From NCBI GenBank assembly GCA_964498785.1, contig CAZCJL010000058.1, forward strand, positions 1-42,415: a stretch of 42,415 bases of DNA, read 5' to 3'. Below are positions 15,326 through 23,781 of the stretch, piece by piece. Positions within the stretch are counted from its first letter, which is position 1; each line of letters begins with the position of its first letter. The notes under the pieces are model-generated. The model made no database searches. It saw nothing but the letters and a program-made list of their open reading frames with translations, and had not been told where the DNA came from. The DNA is from Mariaggregatimicrobium sp964498785. GTDB taxonomy: Bacteria; Zhuqueibacterota; Zhuqueibacteria; Thermofontimicrobiales; Thiofontviventaceae. The position numbers and the translations under genes were made by a program.

Positions 15326-16081
15326 ATGGCAGAAGAAAAAAAGAAACAAGAAAAAGCTACCGCAAACCTGGTGCCGATTTTCATTATGGGAAAAAAGTAT
15401 GAGGTTCCGGACAGTTTAACAATCCAAAAAGCAATGGAATATGCAGGATATCTATTAATTCGCGGCTGCGGATGTCGTGGCGGAATTTGCGGAGCATGTG
15501 GCACAATATATCGGTTTCCCAATGATCCCAAACTATATTTTGCGCTTGCCTGTCAAACGGTGGTTGAGCCTAATATGTATTTGACACAACTGCCTTTTTT
15601 CCCTGCAAATAAAGCAAACTATGATCTTGAAAATCTCACCACTGAAACCGATCAGATCGCTAAAATATATCCGGAAATTTATAAATGCATGGGTTGCAAC
15701 TCATGCACCCAAAGCTGTCCGATGGATATTGAAGTGATGGAATATATGGCTGCAGCTATCCGCGGAGACATTGCGAAAGCGGCAGAACTTTCATTTGATT
15801 GCGTTATGTGCGGATTATGTACGTCACGTTGTCCGGCAGAAGAACAACAATATAATGTTGCTATTCTGGCAAGAAGGATTTATGGTAAGTATGTATTACC
15901 TAAAGCAGAACATCTTTCGGAACGCGTGAAACAAGTGAAAGAGGGTCGTTACGAAGTAATGTTAAAAGAATTGATGAAGTCAGATAAAAATGAAATAAAA
16001 CGCCGCTATATTGAAGAAAGAGAAATGGAGCCAGATATGGCGGATGAGATGTGGGAACCCCAGGATAAAAGATATCTGTAA
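15326..16081 (+). CDS. frdB: fumarate reductase/succinate dehydrogenase iron-sulfur subunit, TfrB/HdrC-like
   Basis: A 251-residue iron-sulfur subunit. The N-terminal plant-ferredoxin-type [2Fe-2S] site has C50, C55, C58 and C76 (GCRGGICGACG). The C-terminal half has two complete CxxCxxCxxxCP sets, C121/124/127/131 and C159/162/165/169. Standard SdhB/FrdB usually have one [4Fe-4S], one [3Fe-4S] and altered spacing, so two regular sets make this closer to the HdrC-fused type seen in thiol:fumarate reductase TfrB, but without the CCG domain. It would take electrons from the membrane iron-sulfur proteins to FAD in FrdA. The tail after residue about 200 is charged and coiled. GGAGG (15315-15319) precedes the start. 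Confidence 0.82.
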   Translation: MAEEKKKQEKATANLVPIFIMGKKYEVPDSLTIQKAMEYAGYLLIRGCGCRGGICGACGTIYRFPNDPKLYFALACQTVVEPNMYLTQLPFFPANKANYDLENLTTETDQIAKIYPEIYKCMGCNSCTQSCPMDIEVMEYMAAAIRGDIAKAAELSFDCVMCGLCTSRCPAEEQQYNVAILARRIYGKYVLPKAEHLSERVKQVKEGRYEVMLKELMKSDKNEIKRRYIEEREMEPDMADEMWEPQDKRYL

Positions 16082-16110
16082 AATTATCATTTGTTATCGG
16101 AGGTATCACA

Positions 16111-17787
16111 ATGCCATACACCCCAGAATTGAAAAAATTTATCAAAGAAGTCGAGAAAACCAGACCAACCAGGGCTGAAAAAAAGAAAAAAGGGGAAGAG
16201 TTTCCTGCGATCCCGGTCGATGAAAGACAGGAAATATTGCGTAAGTTTCATCCGGATTTTACCAAAGGAAATAAGCGAAAGATAAAAGTTGGGCCAAATA
16301 AAGGGTATTCGATCAGTAATGAAATTGTCGATACACTCGAGGCGAAAAGCAGACTTAGCCCGGATAAAATTGATCTGTCGCAAATAGATTATGAAACAGA
16401 TCTTTTGGTTATTGGTGGAGGAGGCGCTGGCGCATCTGCTGCTATTGTTGCGAAAGAAAATGGTGCAAATGTTTTAATTGCCACTAAATTGCGGATTGGA
16501 GACGCTAATACAATGATGGCCGAGGGCGGAATTCAAGGTTCTGATAAAATCTGGAAAGATTCCCCGTACTATCATTATTTAGATGTAATGGGGGGCGGCC
16601 ATTTTACAAATGACCCTGAATTGGTTTACACACTGGTGACTGAGGCCCCAAAAGTTTTACATTGGTTGGAAAAATTGGGAATGATGTTCGCAAAATTTCC
16701 TGACGGCAAAATGAAGGCAATGCATGGTGGTGGTACCAGTCGCAAACGAATGCATTACGCCGGCGATATTACTGGCGCAGAAATTATGAGAACTTTGCGC
16801 GATGAGGTAAAAAATCATCCCAACCAAATTAAAGTCATCGAATTTGCCCCGGCGATCGAGTTGCTGATGAACGATGAAGGAAAATGTGCCGGTGCGATTT
16901 TATATAACATGGAAACACAGGAATATAATATTGTTAAAGCAAAATCCGTTGTTATTGCAACAGGTGGGAGCGGGCGTTTACATATCCAAAATTTTATGAC
17001 AACAAATCATTACGGTGCAACTGGCGATGGATTGGTGCTCGCATACCGCGCCGGAGTTCCGCTCTGTTTTCTCCATACAGTTCAGTACCATCCGACTGGG
17101 GCGGTATTTCCAGAGCAGGCAGAAGGTCTATTGATTACCGAAAAAGTCCGTGGTGCCGGAGCAAATCTGGTGAATATTAAAGGCGAACAGTTTGTTTTTG
17201 AAAGAGAACCAAGAGATGTGGAAGCGGCTGCAATCATTCGCGAATGTTCTAAAGAAAGAGGAAATGGAGTGCCAACACCAACAGGAAAATTTGGTGTGTG
17301 GCTTGATTCTCCGATGATTGATATCGTCCATGGAGAGGGAACGGTGGCAAAAGAATTCCCGGGGAAAGCAATTCTTTTCAGACGCTATGGTATTAATATC
17401 TCAAAAGAACCAATGTTGATTTTTCCAACTTTGCATTATCAAAATGGGGGACTGGAAATTAACAAAAAATGTGAAACCATTATACCCGGTCTATTCGTTG
17501 CAGGTGAAGCTGCCGGAGGAATTCACGGAGAAAACCGACTGATGGGAAATTCGCTTTTGGATGTGACGGTTTTTGGTAGAATTGCCGGAAAAAGCGCAGC
17601 AGACTATATAAAAGGAGCTTCCGTAAGTGACAAACTTTCACTGGAGCATGTTGATAAATATAATAAAGAAGTGGAAGAAGCACATATTGACCAAAAACGA
17701 CTTGCTCCGATGTTATTGCCAGATTATATTAATCCGAATGTAAGAGAAAAACAATACACTACGACTTATGTGGGTACGTTAAGATAA
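16111..17787 (+). CDS. frdA: fumarate reductase/succinate dehydrogenase flavoprotein with N-terminal extension
   Basis: A 558-residue flavoprotein that interconverts fumarate and succinate. The FAD-binding fold starts only at residue 98 (LLVIGGGGAGASAA), so there is an extra basic N-terminal region of about 95 residues. Catalytic landmarks are present: HYAGDITG, VQYHPTG (325-330), the proton-shuttle region with R347 (TEKVRGAGA), H442 (PTLHYQNGG) and R476 (GENRLMGNSLLD). The histidine that binds FAD covalently in E. coli FrdA is Asn here (N133 in DANTMMAEGG), so FAD is probably non-covalent. It is the last gene of the operon, directly before a terminator. L-aspartate oxidase is less likely given FrdB next door. 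Confidence 0.85.
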   Translation: MPYTPELKKFIKEVEKTRPTRAEKKKKGEEFPAIPVDERQEILRKFHPDFTKGNKRKIKVGPNKGYSISNEIVDTLEAKSRLSPDKIDLSQIDYETDLLVIGGGGAGASAAIVAKENGANVLIATKLRIGDANTMMAEGGIQGSDKIWKDSPYYHYLDVMGGGHFTNDPELVYTLVTEAPKVLHWLEKLGMMFAKFPDGKMKAMHGGGTSRKRMHYAGDITGAEIMRTLRDEVKNHPNQIKVIEFAPAIELLMNDEGKCAGAILYNMETQEYNIVKAKSVVIATGGSGRLHIQNFMTTNHYGATGDGLVLAYRAGVPLCFLHTVQYHPTGAVFPEQAEGLLITEKVRGAGANLVNIKGEQFVFEREPRDVEAAAIIRECSKERGNGVPTPTGKFGVWLDSPMIDIVHGEGTVAKEFPGKAILFRRYGINISKEPMLIFPTLHYQNGGLEINKKCETIIPGLFVAGEAAGGIHGENRLMGNSLLDVTVFGRIAGKSAADYIKGASVSDKLSLEHVDKYNKEVEEAHIDQKRLAPMLLPDYINPNVREKQYTTTYVGTLR

Positions 17788-17811
17788 TATATCTTAATTA
17801 TATTAAATTCG

Positions 17812-17860
17812 AAACCCTTCTATTAATCAGATCGTTAAATGTGATTATAGAAGGGTTTTA
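17812..17860 (+). terminator. strong intrinsic terminator of the fumarate-reductase operon
   Basis: AAACCCTTCTATTAATCA (17812-17829) pairs with TGATTATAGAAGGGTTT (17842-17858) with one bulge and a 12-base loop, then TTAATATTTT. It closes the operon that begins at 5214. Confidence 0.85.
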
Positions 17861-17914
17861 ATATTTTATCTAAAAAATGGCGAATATATTTACCTTATTA
17901 ATTGGGGAAGTAAC

Positions 17915-18841
17915 GTGACGAAGAAAATCATCATCACTGGTGGCGGGGGTTTTATTGGCAATCAATTAGCTGAATACTTACTTAAAAAGAATTATGAGAT
18001 TATAATTTTAACACGAAACAATTCCACACCCAAAGGAGCAACCCCCAAAAAAGTAACGTATGTGAAGTGGGATGCGCAAACTTCGGATGGATGGCTGGAG
18101 TACGCAGAAGATACCACAGCAATTATAAATCTTGCCGGTGAAAACATTGGTTCCGGTCTATGGACAAAACGGAAAAAACAACGAATACTAAATAGCCGAA
18201 TCAATGCTGGCAAAGCAATTATCGACGCAGTAAAAAAAACGAATTCAAAACCAAAAGCTGTCATACAGGCGTCCGGTGTTGGCTATTATGGAAATTGCGG
18301 AGACCAGATTGTTGATGAACGCTCGCCAAATGGCTCAGGATTTTTAGCTGGTATTGGACGAGAATGGGAGAAATCTGTTCAAGATGTTGCTCTCGAAGGT
18401 GTACGTCTTGCAATTTTACGGTTCGGTGTTGTTTTCGGTAAAAATGGGGGATTCTTAGAGCGTGCAACACTTCCGTTCCGGTTTTTTATCGGAGGCCATG
18501 TCGGACGCGGAGAACAGTGGATTTCATGGATCCATATTGATGACATTACTCAAATTATTGAATTAATGATCAAAACAGAACATTTTCACGGGGTATATAA
18601 TTTGACATCTCCCAATCCAGTAAAATCAAAGCAGTTTTTTAAGACCATCGGAAAAGTGATGCACCGACCGTCAATTTTTCCGGTGCCATCATTTATCTTA
18701 AAGATTTTTTTAGGCGAAATGGCAGATGAGCTAATTTTAAGTGGACAACGGGTTTCTTCTAAAAAATTACATGATGAAAATTATCAGTTTGTTTATGAAA
18801 ACCTAAATGATGCGCTGAAGGATATACTGGAAGAGAATTAA
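17915..18841 (+). CDS. TIGR01777-family SDR protein (YfcH-like)
   Basis: A 308-residue NAD(P)-binding short-chain dehydrogenase/epimerase-like protein. It opens with the Rossmann motif GGGGFIGNQLAEYLL and has the family landmarks NLAGENIGSGLWTKRKKQRILNSR (split here as NLAGENI and RILNSR), QASGVGYYG, DERSPNGSGFLAGIGREWE and WISWIHIDD. The group includes E. coli YfcH and is annotated as sugar-nucleotide epimerase, but its substrate is not known. Start is GTG at 17915 behind GGGGAAG (17904-17910). It follows the operon terminator and precedes the peptidase gene by 9 bases, so those two are probably cotranscribed. Confidence 0.85.
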   Translation: MTKKIIITGGGGFIGNQLAEYLLKKNYEIIILTRNNSTPKGATPKKVTYVKWDAQTSDGWLEYAEDTTAIINLAGENIGSGLWTKRKKQRILNSRINAGKAIIDAVKKTNSKPKAVIQASGVGYYGNCGDQIVDERSPNGSGFLAGIGREWEKSVQDVALEGVRLAILRFGVVFGKNGGFLERATLPFRFFIGGHVGRGEQWISWIHIDDITQIIELMIKTEHFHGVYNLTSPNPVKSKQFFKTIGKVMHRPSIFPVPSFILKIFLGEMADELILSGQRVSSKKLHDENYQFVYENLNDALKDILEEN

Positions 18842-18850
18842 AGGTTATGC

Positions 18851-20827
18851 ATGATATTAAAATATTATTTCTTAACAGGATTCATGTTTATTGGCATTTT
18901 TGTGCTATTCGCTCAACAAACGGGACATGAGATAATTCATTCAATTGAAAAATCGCGGTTTTTAAAATATCAGAACATCGATCATGCAATATTAAAAAGT
19001 GAAAACCACGATAATTTCGACGTCACTTATTATCAATTAAAATTGAAAGTTGATCCTGCGCGTTTGATTCTGTACGGTGAAGTGACAACAAGAGCAATCT
19101 CCAAAGTAAATAATTTAGCATCGCTTCACCTTGATTTTTATGATAATATGCTCATCGATTCGCTGAAATTGAACAATGCAGCCGCACGATTCGCTCATCG
19201 AAATAATCAAATCACAATTTATTCGGATGCGCTAATTCAATCCGGCGATATCTTTGATATGACTGTTTACTATTACGGTCGTCCTGCCGGAGAGGGGGGC
19301 TTTGCTTCGTTTGAGTTCGGCAATCATAGCACAGGACCAATTATTTCCACGCTGAGTGAGCCGTATGGCGCGCGAACCTGGTGGCCCTGTAAAGATGATC
19401 CAAAAGATAAAGCAGACTCGGTCGATATTATCGTTACTGTACCCGACACGTTGATTGTCGCCTCAAATGGATCGTTAATAAGTGAAAATTTAAATGCTGA
19501 TGGAACAAAAACTTTTTTCTGGGAAGAGCGCTACCCAATTGCGACTTATCTTGTGTCTCTTGCAATTTCCAATTATTCCATATTTAAAGACTATTATCGC
19601 TATTCTGAAACAGATTCAATGGAAGTGATTTATTATGTATATCCACAGCATTTACAAGCAGCAAAAACTGATTTCTCAGTCACGCCGGATATGATCGCTT
19701 TTTATTCAAATATTTTTGGAGAATACCCGTTTATCAAAGAAAAATACGGCATGGCTGAATTTCAATGGGGAGGCGCGATGGAGCACCAAACGTGTACAAG
19801 CTACGGTGCAGGACTTATTCAAGGTAATAATCGATACGATTCAATCGTGGCGCATGAATTAGCACATCAATGGTTTGGAAATTTAATCACAATGAAAAAA
19901 TGGTCACATATATGGCTAAATGAAGGATTTGCATCGTATGCCGAGGCGTTGTGGTTTGAACACTTGCATGGAAATCAATTTTATCATAGTTATATGAATA
20001 GCTTTGATATAGGTTATTTTCCCTATACTACATTTATTGAAGATACAACAGATATTTCCAAATTATTTCATGTGACAGTATACAATAAAGGCGCATGGAT
20101 ACTTCACATGCTTAGAAAAGTAATTGGTGATGATGTTTTCTTTAACGCGTTGATTCATTATCGAAACCAATTTGCATTTAGTAATGCGACAACAGAACAA
20201 TTCCGAGATATTTGTGAGCACGCATCGGGGATGGATTTAGACTGGTTCTTTGACCAGTGGGTATATAAATTGTACAGACCCAGATACCGTTACAGTTGGA
20301 ATGATTCTGTTTATAGTGGTCAATACTTTGCTAAATTAAATTTATCGCAAATTCAGGAAAACACCGGACTCTTCAAAATGCCGCTCGATGTAAGAATCAC
20401 AACAACCACCAGTGAAACAACAATTGTTATCTGGGATAGTTTATCCGTTCAAAAATATGAATTTTTATTTGAAGATCCAGTAACAGACCTGAAAATTGAT
20501 CCGGATGGTTGGGTGTTAAAATATCTTTCACGCGAACCTTATTTAAACGACTTCACACTTCGACAAAATTATCCGAATCCTTTTAATTCTACAACACAAA
20601 TTGAATATTATATCCCCAAGAAAGGGCATGTATCTTTGAAGATTTACAATATGCTCGGAAAAGAAGTAAAAAAATTGGTTAATGAAGAACGAATAGCCGG
20701 TACACACGTTGCGACGTGGAATGGACAGACGAACTACGGTTCTACAACTGCCAGTGGTGTTTATCTGTATCAACTTCAATTTGATGATGATCGCATATTT
20801 GAGCGTAAAATGATTTTAATCAAATAA
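18851..20827 (+). CDS. secreted M1-family metallopeptidase with T9SS sorting domain
   Basis: Zinc aminopeptidase of 658 residues. It has an N-terminal signal peptide (hydrophobic to about residue 24, ending FAQQ), the M1 N-terminal beta domain, the exopeptidase motif as GAMEH, and the zinc site HELAHQW (H335, E336, H339) with third ligand E358 (WLNEGFASY). The last 90 residues are a type IX secretion C-terminal domain: LRQNYPNPFNSTTQIEY, then LKIYNMLGKEVKKL and ASGVYLYQL, ending FERKMILIK. It should be exported, cross the outer membrane through T9SS and degrade peptides at the surface or outside. A peptide transporter is encoded at 1585, although not adjacent. Confidence 0.9.
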   Translation: MILKYYFLTGFMFIGIFVLFAQQTGHEIIHSIEKSRFLKYQNIDHAILKSENHDNFDVTYYQLKLKVDPARLILYGEVTTRAISKVNNLASLHLDFYDNMLIDSLKLNNAAARFAHRNNQITIYSDALIQSGDIFDMTVYYYGRPAGEGGFASFEFGNHSTGPIISTLSEPYGARTWWPCKDDPKDKADSVDIIVTVPDTLIVASNGSLISENLNADGTKTFFWEERYPIATYLVSLAISNYSIFKDYYRYSETDSMEVIYYVYPQHLQAAKTDFSVTPDMIAFYSNIFGEYPFIKEKYGMAEFQWGGAMEHQTCTSYGAGLIQGNNRYDSIVAHELAHQWFGNLITMKKWSHIWLNEGFASYAEALWFEHLHGNQFYHSYMNSFDIGYFPYTTFIEDTTDISKLFHVTVYNKGAWILHMLRKVIGDDVFFNALIHYRNQFAFSNATTEQFRDICEHASGMDLDWFFDQWVYKLYRPRYRYSWNDSVYSGQYFAKLNLSQIQENTGLFKMPLDVRITTTTSETTIVIWDSLSVQKYEFLFEDPVTDLKIDPDGWVLKYLSREPYLNDFTLRQNYPNPFNSTTQIEYYIPKKGHVSLKIYNMLGKEVKKLVNEERIAGTHVATWNGQTNYGSTTASGVYLYQLQFDDDRIFERKMILIK

Positions 20828-20936
20828 AGCATTTATCAAAATATTTGTTATCTGCTTCGATGGCATTATGGTAAAGTGTCGCCATATTACGTCGATATTT
20901 AATTTGAAAAACATTCTCATAAAGTTGAAACCTGAT

Positions 20937-22358
20937 ATGGAAGCTATTGAGCACGTAATTGGCGCTATTTTAATCATTGACAACGATTTTGATTTTGCAG
21001 CGTTAACAACAAATCATTTAAAAAAAAGCGGACACTCGGTATATGTCTTAAATGAACCCGTAAATTATTTATCGTTCATTGAAGATAAAGGAATCGACAC
21101 AGTTTTGTTGGATGTCATGATTCCGGCAGCAAATGGTTTTGATATATTAAGGAAAATACGGCACCGGTATCCTTCATTACCTGTTATCATGATAACAGCA
21201 TTACAATCGGCACATCCGGCAGTAATAGCAATGAAGATTGGTGCATTTGATTATATCTCAAAACCAGACAGTAAAGAAGATTTTGAGCATTTAAATTTAG
21301 TAGTAAGGAACGCTGTTTCCATTTATCAATCCACGAAAGAATTAGATCGCTTGCGAGGTGTCGTCGAAAAAAAATACAGCTTTTCGAATATTATCGGAAC
21401 CAGCAAAGCAATGCGGGATGTATATTACCAAATAGAAAAGGTTGCTGAAAGCAATATCAGCGTTCTTATTTTTGGTGAAAGTGGAACCGGTAAAGAACTT
21501 ATCGCTCGTGCAATTCATCATAATAGTCCCAGAAAGAACGGACCTTTTGCAGATTTAAACAGCGCAGCAGTGCCATACAATCTCATTGAGAGCGAATTAT
21601 TCGGTCATGAAAAGGGCTCATTTACAGGTGCATACACTCAAAAAGCTGGTAAATTTCAGCAAGCTAATGGTGGAACCCTGTTTCTCGATGAAATTGGCGA
21701 AATGCCGATGCCCATTCAGGCAAAAATATTAAGAGCAATACAGGAACGTTCGTTTGAAAGGGTAGGCGGTGAAAAAAAAATATTTGTTGATGTACGCATA
21801 ATTTCTGCTACAAATAAAAATTTAAAAGAAGAGGTGGGAAAAAAAAATTTTAGAGAAGATTTGTATTACCGGATTTCCGGTTTCCCCATACATCTGAAAC
21901 CGCTTCGAGAACGCATTGAAGACATTCCCCTGTTAGCAAACCACTTCATTTCCATATTTTCTAAAGAAATGAATAAGCGAATTGAGGAACTTGATCCTAC
22001 CGCTCTAACTGCTTTAAAATTATATTCATGGCCTGGCAATGTCAGAGAACTTGAAAATGTAATCCAGCGAGCCATTGTTTTGGCAGACAAGTCAAACAAA
22101 AAAATTCATATTGATAATTTACCATTAGAAATACAAAATATGGTACAGAGTGAAATACATAATAATACAAAAGAAATGCTATCATCCATTCGGATTGGTT
22201 CAAATAAAATGCCTTCCTTTGAAGAAATTGAAAAACGTGTTATATTAGAAGCGCTAACGCGTTGTGATGGAAATGTAACTTTGGCTGCTGAACAATTGAA
22301 AATCGGGCGCGCGACTATTTATCGTAAAATTGAAAAGTATGGAATCAAGGCAAAATAA
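20937..22358 (+). CDS. NtrC-family sigma-54-dependent response regulator
   Basis: Three-domain transcription activator. The receiver has D59 (VLLDVMIP) as phosphorylation site, with ITA and DYISKP completing the active site. The AAA+ domain shows Walker A GESGTGKE, the sigma-54 loop as GSFTGA (usual GAFTGA, Ala to Ser) and the Walker B region GGTLFLDEIGEM. The C-terminal Fis-type helix-turn-helix reads GNVTLAAEQLKIGRATIYRKI. It would activate sigma-54 promoters after phosphorylation; no sensor kinase is adjacent. I choose ATG 20937 because the receiver fold begins about 11 residues later; an ATG at 20868 would add 23 residues unlike a receiver. Neither start has a clear ribosome site. Confidence 0.88.
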   Translation: MEAIEHVIGAILIIDNDFDFAALTTNHLKKSGHSVYVLNEPVNYLSFIEDKGIDTVLLDVMIPAANGFDILRKIRHRYPSLPVIMITALQSAHPAVIAMKIGAFDYISKPDSKEDFEHLNLVVRNAVSIYQSTKELDRLRGVVEKKYSFSNIIGTSKAMRDVYYQIEKVAESNISVLIFGESGTGKELIARAIHHNSPRKNGPFADLNSAAVPYNLIESELFGHEKGSFTGAYTQKAGKFQQANGGTLFLDEIGEMPMPIQAKILRAIQERSFERVGGEKKIFVDVRIISATNKNLKEEVGKKNFREDLYYRISGFPIHLKPLRERIEDIPLLANHFISIFSKEMNKRIEELDPTALTALKLYSWPGNVRELENVIQRAIVLADKSNKKIHIDNLPLEIQNMVQSEIHNNTKEMLSSIRIGSNKMPSFEEIEKRVILEALTRCDGNVTLAAEQLKIGRATIYRKIEKYGIKAK

Positions 22359-22489
22359 TTCGTATATTTATTTTATAAAATAGAACTACTTCGTTGTTAA
22401 TATATTGAAATTATCCGTGTTAATTTTTTTATATTCAAGGCCGATAAATTTATTAAATTAATTTAATAAATATTACGGGAAATTTCAAT

Positions 22490-22660
22490 ATGAAAAACAA
22501 AATGAGTTGTGAATACTGCAATATTCCGTTTAAGATTAAGGAAAAGCCATTTATTCCGGTAAACGGAACACTTCCATATCATTGGGATTGCTATATCAGA
22601 AGTATTAAAGATGTTGATGTTGAAGAATACGTAGAAGAATATGATGAAAGTTGGTTTTAG
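22490..22660 (+). CDS. small zinc-finger-like protein, 56 aa
   Basis: A 56-residue protein starting at ATG 22490 behind GGGAAA (22477-22482), stop TAG at 22660. C7 and C10 (CEYC) and H31 with C34 (YHWDC) form a plausible single zinc site. The C-terminus is acidic (DVDVEEYVEEYDESWF). The cysteine/histidine pattern and the separate ribosome site argue it is a real gene. It resembles small zinc-binding proteins of unknown role, similar to 'PARP-type/LIM-like' short fingers, but I do not assign a family. A striking hairpin follows 35 bases downstream. Confidence 0.6.
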   Translation: MKNKMSCEYCNIPFKIKEKPFIPVNGTLPYHWDCYIRSIKDVDVEEYVEEYDESWF

Positions 22661-22695
22661 TGAGAATTGCATTCTTTAAACCAGTTAAAAAAAGA

Positions 22696-22752
22696 AGGCC
22701 TTAATTTCTTGTGGGAAAGAAAGGAGGTAAAAAACCCACGAAATTAAGGCCT
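22696..22752 (+). promoter_or_regulatory. long hairpin with a Shine-Dalgarno sequence in its loop
   Basis: AGGCCTTAATTTC (22696-22708) and GTGGG (22711-22715) pair with CCCAC (22735-22739) and GAAATTAAGGCCT (22740-22752), about 18 pairs with only a 2-base bulge. The 19-base loop contains AAGGAGGT (22721-22728), a full match to the Shine-Dalgarno consensus, but no start codon follows at usual distance. It may be the terminator of the gene at 22490 (the downstream T tract is weak) or a regulatory RNA. The rest of 22661-23061, 401 bases without a gene, is AT-rich; TTGCTT (23001-23006) and TATTGT (23024-23029), 17 apart, form a weak possible promoter for the gene at 23062. Confidence 0.6.
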
Positions 22753-23061
22753 GTTAAGTTTTAGGTGTATTTTACCTAAATTATAAAAAATAGTTCCATT
22801 TTGATTTTAATATTTCAATATGATTCAATTAATTGATATTAAACGGTTTATAAATTTTTAACGGAATTATTTTTAGGAATTTGATAGTATTTCCCGATGA
22901 AAATTTCTTCAAAATTATCCTGAAATACCATTTATCTTTAAATTATCTTGTAAATGAGGATATTCCCGGATAACTTTAATAAAAATAATATATTTTTTCC
23001 TTGCTTTTGTAACAAAATATAATTATTGTAATTAATATTTTAATCTTTAATTGGAGCTTAT

Positions 23062-23706
23062 ATGAAAGAAACAAAAAAAGATTTAGTAATTGGTATTTTA
23101 GTAATTTTAGTCGGTCTTCTCAGCTTGTTGATTAATGTAGACATTCTTGAAATAAACATTAACAACGAGATAATTACTATTCTAATCTTTGTCGTTGGAT
23201 TTTTATTTTTTATGGGTTTATATCTATATCAGGGTCGGAAGGAGTTTTGGCCGCTGATTCCTGCCTTTGTGTTGCTTGGCATTGGAACCTTAATTTTAGT
23301 TAATAAAATCGGATTCAATCATAATGTTGGTTCAGGATTATTAATGATTTTTATCGGATCTGGTTTTATCTTGATATATTTATTGCACCGGGAAAACTGG
23401 TGGGCACTCATTCCCGGGGGCGTGGTTGCAAGCATTTCGCTGGTTATTTTCTTCCCTGGTGTTTTAGGTGTCGGGCTAATGTTCATTGCGATGGGAGGCG
23501 TTTTTTTTGTACTTTATCCGGTGCTTAAAAAAGAAGAGGGGGAAAATAGCTGGTGGACGTTAATACCAGGCGCAATTTTAAGCTTACTGGGGATCTTATT
23601 TTTATTGTTTGATAAAGATTATATTGGTAAGTTTATTTTGCCGGTTTTACTCATCGCCGGTGGCCTTTATCTGATTTTTAAACCAGAAAGCAGAAGTAAA
23701 AAATAA
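23062..23706 (+). CDS. multi-pass membrane protein with repeated W-x-LIPG motif
   Basis: A 214-residue, very hydrophobic inner-membrane protein with about eight helices and a short positively charged C-terminus (KPESRSKK). A repeating unit is visible: FWPLIPAFVLLGIGTLIL, NWWALIPGGVVASISLVI and SWWTLIPGAILSLLGILF, each about 60 residues apart, plus the related helix-loop-helix pairs between them. This looks like the hydrophobic repeats of LiaI/DUF5668-like membrane proteins, some of which sense envelope stress, but that is a resemblance only. Start ATG follows TTGGAG (23050-23055). It stands alone, with a promoter for the next gene downstream. Confidence 0.65.
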   Translation: MKETKKDLVIGILVILVGLLSLLINVDILEININNEIITILIFVVGFLFFMGLYLYQGRKEFWPLIPAFVLLGIGTLILVNKIGFNHNVGSGLLMIFIGSGFILIYLLHRENWWALIPGGVVASISLVIFFPGVLGVGLMFIAMGGVFFVLYPVLKKEEGENSWWTLIPGAILSLLGILFLLFDKDYIGKFILPVLLIAGGLYLIFKPESRSKK

Positions 23707-23729
23707 ATGTAAATTCGCTTAAAAAATTC

Positions 23730-23758
23730 TTGCATATAATTAAAAATATTTATATCTT
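23730..23758 (+). promoter_or_regulatory. probable sigma-70 promoter before the glycosyltransferase gene
   Basis: TTGCAT (23730-23735), 17 bases, TATCTT (23753-23758). It lies 24 bases after the previous stop and just before the gene at 23782. The same TTGCAT box with 17-base spacing drives the tRNA cluster at 41997. Confidence 0.45.
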
Positions 23759-23781
23759 TATTACTTTAATTTTGAGATTAC

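Noticed and set aside
16111..17787. L-aspartate oxidase (NadB) identity for the flavoprotein
   Set aside because: It lies directly after an iron-sulfur FrdB-type subunit and keeps fumarate-reductase motifs; NadB works without such a partner.
22711..22764. 18-codon GTG reading frame inside the hairpin at 22696
   Set aside because: It has no ribosome site upstream and the sequence is explained by the hairpin.
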